This document shows, in pieces, positions 58,247 through 64,000 of a stretch of DNA of 64,000 nt (the stretch's first letter is position 1; every line of letters begins with the position of its first letter). Under the pieces are notes generated by a model. It was not told the origin of the DNA. It ran no database searches and saw only the letters and a list, made by a program, of their open reading frames with translations. This DNA is from Gammaproteobacteria bacterium (GTDB lineage: Bacteria > Pseudomonadota > Gammaproteobacteria > Pseudomonadales > Azotimanducaceae), in NCBI GenBank assembly GCA_016874135.1, contig VGVE01000003.1, forward strand, positions 1 to 64,000, given 5' to 3'. The position numbers and the translations under genes are program-made.

Positions 58247-60172
58247 ATGGTTGTTCATCACTTACCGTTGCCACACAAGGCACCGGAAATCGACGTTGAC
58301 CGGGTGCAGGCGATGGCGTCCCGGTTTGCGATGCATCATCGGCAGCGTTACCTCGATGCCCTCGGCAAACTTGATGGACGCAAGCGTGAAATCCTCGCTG
58401 CGCTGCCGATGTTCTTTCACTGCAACCATCCGCTGCTGCTCGGCTATCTGCCGGATGCACCCGCTGGCATTCGAGGGCACACCACTACAGGTGCGGATAT
58501 CGCCGCGATCCATCGTTTCGTCCGCACTTTCGACGCTTCACTTCGACCCTCGCGTCAGGACATTGACGCCATCTTTCTCATGGGGAGCGGCGGCAGCCTG
58601 GGCCACACCGCGGACAGCGATATCGATCTCTGAGGTTGCTGCGACGTTGCCCTTCACGAGGCACTCTCGCCGAAGCTGCGCAGCATTGAAAAGTGGGCCC
58701 TTGCCCATGGCCTGTCTGTGCAGGGTTTTCTCGTCGACGCCAGCTTCTTCCAGGACCCTACGGATTCAGTGCACGGGCCGCTGTTGCTCGACGAGTTCTA
58801 TCGCAGCGGCATCCATCTCACCGGTAAAGCACCGCTATGGTGGTACGTATCCGGACCGAGTACGACGGAGTACGCACAGAGCGCCAAAGATCTGTACGCC
58901 GCGCGGCTGGTGAACCGGGATTCGGTGATCGATTTCGGCCCCGTCGGCCAACCGGATGTCGCCACACTGTGCCAGGCCGGATTGGCGGAGCTGGAGCGGG
59001 CGCTTGAGACGCCACACAAGTCGTTGCTCAAGCTCGCGCTGGTCGAGTCCTATCTCATCCACCCGGAGCAGCCACTGCTCTCCAGTCACTATCACCAGCT
59101 GATGCGCGACGGCGTAAACGATGTCACGCGCCTCGACACCTATCACATGCTCTATCACTTTCTCGATGCCGCCCAGCCCCAGCGGCTGACGACCTACAGC
59201 GTCGACGATCTTTGCCAGCTCTTCGTCCGCAAGATCGTCAGCCGCGGCAGGGAAATCGCGCGCGGAAGTCAACTGGCTGCACAAATCCGATCCTGGGGAT
59301 TCAGTAACGAGCTCCTTCAGCGGCTTCGCCATCCAACCCGTATGCCCCTTGCCACAGTGCTGTCAGAAGTCAGACTGCTCGGTGGGCTGCTCAACAAGGG
59401 CGCCCGATATGGGCGACGGCTGGCGATGCTTGCACCCAAGATCAGCCCCGCACTGATGGAGATCGAAGCTACGCTGCAACGTTTCGCGGAACCGGCAGAT
59501 CCGCTGCTTCGACCGATGAACTCGGCATTGCTGCCGGACGTGCTTCCCAGCCTCGAAGTTCGACGGGTGCGCCAACAGTGGCGACTGGTCGAGGAGGGTC
59601 AGGTGCTCCGCAGCGCCGACAGCTGGGCCGAACTGCTGCTCTGGTTAAACATCAACGCGATAGAGCCACGCGCATCCCAGATGCCAACCGTCTGATTCGA
59701 TCAGGCCGCACAGTTCTGGATCGACGCCACTTCCAGACTCTTTGATCTGATGCTCTTCTTCAACGCCTTTCCTGATCCGGGAGATGACGGTGATCGGGTG
59801 ATCACCACCTTCGATGATCCTCTCTCCTACAGCGGTTTCTTCGTCTGCAAGGCACGGATGGTGTGGTGCGTACAGTCCTCAGGCGACCAGCTCAGCTTTC
59901 AGTCCTTTCACGGTGAAAGTGGCGTACTCCACGCACTCTTGCTCGCCTGTAGCTGCCAAGGGGAGATTCGGATCGGCGCCGCCGCCTATGAGGACTCCAC
60001 ACTGGTGCAAAGAATCCGGAATCTCCTGAACGATGCATGCACCAAAGTTCGGGAAGCTCAGCCGTTCGAAGTTTCCATTGGCCGCCGTCGATATCGGATC
60101 AGCTGCTCACCGGACGGTAAACCCGAAGCCACCCTAGCCACGGTTCCGGAAAGGATCCGCAGCGACGGCTGA
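58247..60172 (+). pseudogene. cyaA: Class I adenylate cyclase gene with two TGA codons
   Basis: One frame runs 641 codons with TGA at 58631-58633 and 59693-59695. The first part carries the nucleotidyl-transferase motif MGSGGSLGHT...DSDIDL; the TGA sits where class I cyclases have Trp (SDLDIWVC), so TGG became TGA. The next part continues ALSPKLRSIEKWALAHGL and LLLDEFYRSGIHLTGK, CyaA hallmarks, and the last part is the C-terminal region. Even read through, it is shorter than E. coli CyaA (848 residues), chiefly at the C-terminus. Truncation at codon 128 would abolish activity. lptM-lysA follow, as in related genomes. Confidence 0.88.
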
Positions 60173-60255
60173 ACCTGACAGCGCCCTCGCCTTGGCGTCG
60201 GGATCGCAACAGCCTCGTGTTATAGTCGCACGCCTGCAACAGCCTGGAGCGCTCC

Positions 60256-60414
60256 GTGCGCTGGTTGATCATCATCACCTTCAGTCTCATGACAGCCACC
60301 TGCGGGCAGAAGGGGCCTCTGTACATTCCTGAATCGCATGTTCCTGTATCGCATAGTCCTGGATCGTACATTCATGGAACGCACACGACTGACGTCCACC
60401 TGATCGGTCGCTGA
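60256..60414 (+). CDS. lptM: LptM/YifL-type lipoprotein
   Basis: 52 residues from GTG at 60256. Hydrophobic signal (WLIIITFSLMTATC) with the lipid-accepting Cys followed by CGQKGPLYIP, the family hallmark (LptM helps LptD oxidative maturation; LppL in Pseudomonas). The tail holds three 15-base repeats. Directly before lysA, the conserved place. Confidence 0.9.
   Translation: MRWLIIITFSLMTATCGQKGPLYIPESHVPVSHSPGSYIHGTHTTDVHLIGR
60328..60372 (+). repeat. Three 15-base tandem repeats within lptM
   Basis: Units CCTGAATCGCATGTT, CCTGTATCGCATAGT and CCTGGATCGTACATT each encode a five-residue P-x-S-(H/Y)-x unit after the conserved LptM core. Unit number may vary by slippage without a frameshift. 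Confidence 0.75.
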
Positions 60415-60423
60415 CGCCACGCC

Positions 60424-61671
60424 ATGCTCGAACGCCGCGCTGATGGTTTCTACGTCGAAGACGTTGCACTCGATCGTATTGCCGACGACGTGGGTACACC
60501 TGCGTGGGTGTATTCATCTGCTGCGATCACATCGCGCCTCATGCGGCTGCAAGCGGCTTTCGCAGGCTTCGATCACCGGATCTGCTTTTCGGTCAAAGCC
60601 AATTCAAATCTCTCGATTCTGAAGCTCTTTCGCGACGCCGGTGCCGGCTTCGACATCGTTTCCGGCGGCGAGCTTGAACGTGTCCTCGCAGTCGAAGCTG
60701 TACCTGAAACGATAATCTTTTCCGGGGTGGGCAAGCGCATCGACGAGGTCGATTTTGCCCTCAAGGTGGGTATTGGCTGTTTCAATGTCGAGAGCGCCGC
60801 AGAGCTGGATCGTCTTGCCGCCCGCGCGGCGCTCCTTGGCCGGGTCGCACCGGTCTCGCTGCGCATCAACCCGGACATCGATGCCCGCACGCATCCTTAT
60901 ATTTCCACCGGCCTCAAGGAGAGCAAGTTCGGCATACCGATGTCGCAGGCGCTTGATATTTACCGGTACGCCTCGCGCAATCCCGCACTCGCGATCCATG
61001 GGATCGATTGCCACATCGGTTCGCAGATCAGTGATCGCGAGCCCCTCCTGCAAGCATTCGATGCGATGTTACAATTGCGCAGTGAACTGCTCGAAGCCGG
61101 AATTCCGGTTCGGCATCTCGATCTCGGTGGTGGCCTCGGTATTGCTTACCAGAACGAACCGGATTTTGATGTCGAAGGTTACGGCGCTGCCATCGCCCGT
61201 CGCTTGCGCGGCGAGGATCTGCAGGTGTTTTTTGAGCCCGGGCGATTTCTCGTCGGCAACAGTGGGCTGCTCCTCACTCGGGTTGAGTACCTCAAACCCG
61301 GCGTTACACCAGCTGACCGCAGCTTCGCCATTGTTGATGCTGCCATGAGCGAGCTTATCCGCCCGGCACTCTATTCAGCCTTTCACGAAGTGGTTCCACT
61401 GGGACCTACGGACCAAAACGCACGCGTGTGGGATGTAGTCGGGCCGGTTTGTGAAAGTGCTGACTTCCTGGCGAAAGATCGACACCTGGCTTTGGCTCAA
61501 GATCAATTGCTCGCGATACTGTCCGCCGGCGCCTACGGCTCCGTACAGTCCTCCAACTACAACACCCGGCCACGCGCTGTCGAAGTTCTGGTCAGCGGTA
61601 CAGGATTTAAAACCGTTCGCCGGCGAGAGACACTGCGCGAACTTCTGGCAAATGAGCGGGAGTGCCTGTGA
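60424..61671 (+). CDS. lysA: Diaminopimelate decarboxylase
   Basis: 415 residues. The PLP Lys is in CFSVKANSN, GGG and HIG motifs are in ISTGLKESKFG and DCHIGSQI, and the dimer active site Cys region is VCESADFLAK. Final step of lysine synthesis. The stop overlaps the dapF start (GTGA). Confidence 0.96.
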   Translation: MLERRADGFYVEDVALDRIADDVGTPAWVYSSAAITSRLMRLQAAFAGFDHRICFSVKANSNLSILKLFRDAGAGFDIVSGGELERVLAVEAVPETIIFSGVGKRIDEVDFALKVGIGCFNVESAAELDRLAARAALLGRVAPVSLRINPDIDARTHPYISTGLKESKFGIPMSQALDIYRYASRNPALAIHGIDCHIGSQISDREPLLQAFDAMLQLRSELLEAGIPVRHLDLGGGLGIAYQNEPDFDVEGYGAAIARRLRGEDLQVFFEPGRFLVGNSGLLLTRVEYLKPGVTPADRSFAIVDAAMSELIRPALYSAFHEVVPLGPTDQNARVWDVVGPVCESADFLAKDRHLALAQDQLLAILSAGAYGSVQSSNYNTRPRAVEVLVSGTGFKTVRRRETLRELLANERECL

Positions 61672-62510
61672 CGCGACTCCGATTCAGCAAGATGCATGGC
61701 CTCGGCAATGATTTCATGGTCATCGACGCGCTGACCCAGGAAATCAACTTTACACCTGAGCAGATCAGCGCCTGGGCCGACCGGCACACCGGGATCGGCT
61801 TTGACCAGTTGCTGCTGGTATGTGCGCCAAGTGATCCGGCTGCTGACTTCCGATATCGCATCTTCAACGCCGACGGTTCAGAAGCTGAACAGTGCGGTAA
61901 TGGCGCGCGCTGCATTGCGCTGTTCGTGCAGCTGAATGACCTGGCGTCGCGGGATGAACTGGTCTGGCAAACCAGCAATGGCCGGATCATTACGCGTTAC
62001 GCCGGTGACGGACAGGTTGAAGTCGACATGGGAGAACCGCGACTGCAACCCGCACAGATTCCTGTACTCGCCACGCCAGATCCAGAGAGCTACTGTGTGC
62101 AGCTCTGCACAGATGACCAAAGTTTTGCAGCAGTGCCGGTGTCCATCGGCAATCCGCATGCGGTGCTCTTCGTCGACAGCGTGGTGTCCGCCCCGGTGAC
62201 CGAGGTCGGCGCAAAACTCACCCGGCATCCGTTGTTTCCGGAAGGTGCCAACATCGAATTCTGTGAAGTAGTCGAGCCGGGTTTCATTCGCCTGCGCGTT
62301 TTCGAACGTGGCGTCGGCGAAACGCGCGCCTGTGGCAGCGGAGCCTGCGCGGCGGTGGTTGCCGGCATACTTACTGAGCGATTGCGAGATCGCGTCAAGG
62401 TATCGTTGCCGGGTGGCAAGATCCGCATCAACTGGGGAGGCCCCGGTCAATCTCTGAAGATGACCGGACCCGCCACACTCGTTTACGACGGGAGTCTTGA
62501 AATCGCATGA
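61668..62510 (+). CDS. dapF: Diaminopimelate epimerase
   Basis: 280 residues from GTG at 61668; a GTG six bases earlier gives two more. FSKMHGLGNDF at the start; the two catalytic Cys are in EQCGNGARC and RACGSGACA. Converts L,L- to meso-DAP for lysine and peptidoglycan. Overlaps lysA and the DUF484 gene. Confidence 0.96.
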   Translation: MTRLRFSKMHGLGNDFMVIDALTQEINFTPEQISAWADRHTGIGFDQLLLVCAPSDPAADFRYRIFNADGSEAEQCGNGARCIALFVQLNDLASRDELVWQTSNGRIITRYAGDGQVEVDMGEPRLQPAQIPVLATPDPESYCVQLCTDDQSFAAVPVSIGNPHAVLFVDSVVSAPVTEVGAKLTRHPLFPEGANIEFCEVVEPGFIRLRVFERGVGETRACGSGACAAVVAGILTERLRDRVKVSLPGGKIRINWGGPGQSLKMTGPATLVYDGSLEIA

Positions 62511-63172
62511 GCGCAAAAGCCGCCAGCGTGCTGGATGATGCTGCAGTAGAACAATGGCTGCGTCAGCATCCGGGCTTCTTTCTGTCCCGCTCCGCGCTGA
62601 TCAGCGAACTGCAGCTGCCACATGAGAGTGGCTCCGCCGTCAGTCTCATCGAGCGTCAGGTGCGAATCCTGCGTGATCGCAACGTCACCATGCGCAAGCG
62701 CCTCAATGAATTGCTGCAAGCAGCTCGCGATAACGACACGCTGTTCGCAAAAACCCGCTCTCTCACGCTCACTCTGCTGGATGTCAGCAGCTGGCAGGAG
62801 TTGAATGAGGTGCTCGCCACCAACATGCTCATCGACTTCGAAGCCGACTATGTGTGTTGTCATCTCCAGGGCGCAGACCCCCGCCTCGACTACATCAGCG
62901 GCAGCGATGATGAGCTGCCGACAACGGCACTCAATCCCGGCAACCAGGCCGTGTGTATGGCCTTGCGCGAAGATGAGATGAAACGCCTCTTTCCACTGCA
63001 ATCGCCGGACACTGCCGGCAGTGTCGTGTTCATTCCGATCCTTCGGAGTTCGCTCCAGGGTTGTCTGGTGGTGGGGTCGCGTGATCCTTCACGGTTCAGC
63101 GCGGACATGGAAACCCTCTTCGTGCGTTATATTGGAGACGTGTTATCCAGGACTGTCGCCGGACTGTCGTGA
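62507..63172 (+). CDS. DUF484 family protein
   Basis: 221 residues. AVEQWLRQHPGFFLSRS and SLIERQVRILRDRN with a short coiled-coil are DUF484 motifs; the C-terminal half resembles a GAF-like fold. The family lies between dapF and xerC in gammaproteobacteria; function unknown. ATGA overlap with dapF and GTGA overlap with xerC. Confidence 0.9.
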   Translation: MSAKAASVLDDAAVEQWLRQHPGFFLSRSALISELQLPHESGSAVSLIERQVRILRDRNVTMRKRLNELLQAARDNDTLFAKTRSLTLTLLDVSSWQELNEVLATNMLIDFEADYVCCHLQGADPRLDYISGSDDELPTTALNPGNQAVCMALREDEMKRLFPLQSPDTAGSVVFIPILRSSLQGCLVVGSRDPSRFSADMETLFVRYIGDVLSRTVAGLS

Positions 63173-64000
63173 CACACGAGCTCGAGAAATTCCTGGACTG
63201 TCTGCGCTATCAGCGCGACTACTCGCCGCATACCATCGCCGCCTATCGCCGCGATCTCGGTGTGTTCCTCAGTTTCCTGGACGACCATCAGCTCGAGCCC
63301 CGCGGCTGTCGCCATCTGCATATCACCGAACATATCGGCCAACTGCGACGTGCCGGTCTCTCGCCCCGTTCTGTCCAGCGGCATCTGTCGAGCATCCGTC
63401 GCTTCTTTCACTTCCTGAAATCAAAACAGCTCGTCACTGACAATCCCGCCACCGTCGTCACGGGGCCGAAGAAGAAACAGCGCCTGCCCTCCGTACTCGA
63501 TGCCGATCAGGTGCAACAGCTGCTGGCGTGGACACCGGAAACGGATCTTGAGAAACGTGATCGCGCCATGATCGAGTTGTTGTACGGCAGCGGGCTGCGT
63601 CTTGCCGAACTGATCGCTGCACGCGTGCGGGACGCGGATCTCGATGGCGGATTCATCACCGTTCTGGGCAAGGGGCGCAAGACCCGGCAGGTGCCACTTG
63701 GCAGCCTCTGCATCAAGGCGTTGCGGGACTGGCTCGATACACGGCCCGCACCTTCAGCAGACGCTCCGCTGTTCACCGGACGGAATGGAACGCCGATCAG
63801 CCCACGCACCGTGCAGAAGCAACTCAAGAACATTGCGTCGCGTCAGTTGCAGACTGACGCCCCGCACCCACACATGCTCCGCCACAGTTTTGCGAGCCAC
63901 ATCCTCGAATCTTCAGGTGATCTGCGCGCCGTGCAGGAGTTGCTTGGTCACGCCAACCTCTCCACCACGCAGGTCTATACACACCTCAACTTCCAGCATC
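63169..64000 (+). CDS. xerC: Tyrosine recombinase XerC (3' end beyond window)
   Basis: Starts at GTG 63169 and runs open to the window end (277 codons). N-terminal core-binding SAM-like domain (RDYSPHTIAAYRRDL). The catalytic set is visible: Arg in GSGLRLAE, Lys in LGKGRKTRQ, His-x-x-Arg in HMLRHSFAS, His in LLGHANLS and nucleophile Tyr in QVYTHLNF. Resolves chromosome dimers at dif with XerD. Only the last residues are missing. Confidence 0.95.
   Translation, partial: MTHELEKFLDCLRYQRDYSPHTIAAYRRDLGVFLSFLDDHQLEPRGCRHLHITEHIGQLRRAGLSPRSVQRHLSSIRRFFHFLKSKQLVTDNPATVVTGPKKKQRLPSVLDADQVQQLLAWTPETDLEKRDRAMIELLYGSGLRLAELIAARVRDADLDGGFITVLGKGRKTRQVPLGSLCIKALRDWLDTRPAPSADAPLFTGRNGTPISPRTVQKQLKNIASRQLQTDAPHPHMLRHSFASHILESSGDLRAVQELLGHANLSTTQVYTHLNFQH

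Noticed and set aside
58631-59695. TGA as a sense codon (recoding or selenocysteine) in cyaA
   Set aside because: Many intact genes here, such as trxA, cysQ and hemC, end in TGA. The position is a conserved Trp, not a Cys or Sec site, and other breaks use TAG.
60328-60372. CRISPR-like array
   Set aside because: Only three contiguous 15-base units with no spacers, and within a coding frame.

Overview
The window is a GC-rich gammaproteobacterial chromosome segment, most likely from a marine or environmental relative of the Pseudomonadales. The main evidence is gene order. The right half carries blocks that are syntenic in Pseudomonas and its relatives: cysQ-nudE-yrfG-hslR-pckA; gshA-acpH; dsbB-rsd-ABC-F; hemB; trxA-rho; hemY-hemX-hemD-hemC-algR-algZ divergent from argH; and cyaA-lptM-lysA-dapF-DUF484-xerC. 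No rRNA, tRNA or CRISPR array was recognised.

Layout. 1-0.6 kb: 3' part of a frameshifted ISNCY-type transposase. 1.1-14.8 kb: surface-glycan island with a methyltransferase, a MaoC-SDR fusion, two N-acetyl sugar amidotransferases (WbpG/PseA type), an AsnB, a HisH/HisF-like ammonia-supplying pair in which HisF has lost a catalytic Asp, a flippase-like membrane protein, a two-gene GT-C-like glycosyltransferase and an epimerase-like protein. These point to a glycan containing amidino (acetamidino) sugars, possibly further N- or O-decorated. 14.9-25.3 kb: a catabolic-looking block with thiolase, nitroreductase, P450, EthD, acyl-CoA synthetase, redoxin, SDR, paired MaoC hydratases, DUF3604, SnoaL and a methyltransferase. 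25.4-30.7 kb: esterase, cysteine synthase, amidase and N-acyl-D-amino-acid deacylase. 31.3-32.7 kb: two adjacent broken genes. 33.2-64 kb: mostly conserved housekeeping genes (sulfur, NADH and nucleotide clean-up, gluconeogenesis, glutathione, disulfide bonds, heme, Rho, arginine, lysine/DAP, recombinase).

The most unusual observation is a set of genes that are readable end to end except for isolated in-frame stops or single-base frameshifts, lying among intact neighbours. They are cyaA (two TGA), algZ (TGA and TAG), a phytanoyl-CoA dioxygenase (TAG), a PNPOx-like protein (frameshift) and, less certainly, a lipoprotein (TGATGA in its signal peptide) and an 84-codon fragment where Pseudomonas carries ppx/ppk. 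Where the ancestral codon can be guessed from family motifs (TGG to TGA, TGG to TAG, CAG to TAG), each change is a C:G to T:A transition. This suggests either recent decay of cAMP and AlgZ signalling or systematic sequence error, and the two can be separated by reads and relatives. Gene function statements come from motif recognition by eye; no searches were run.
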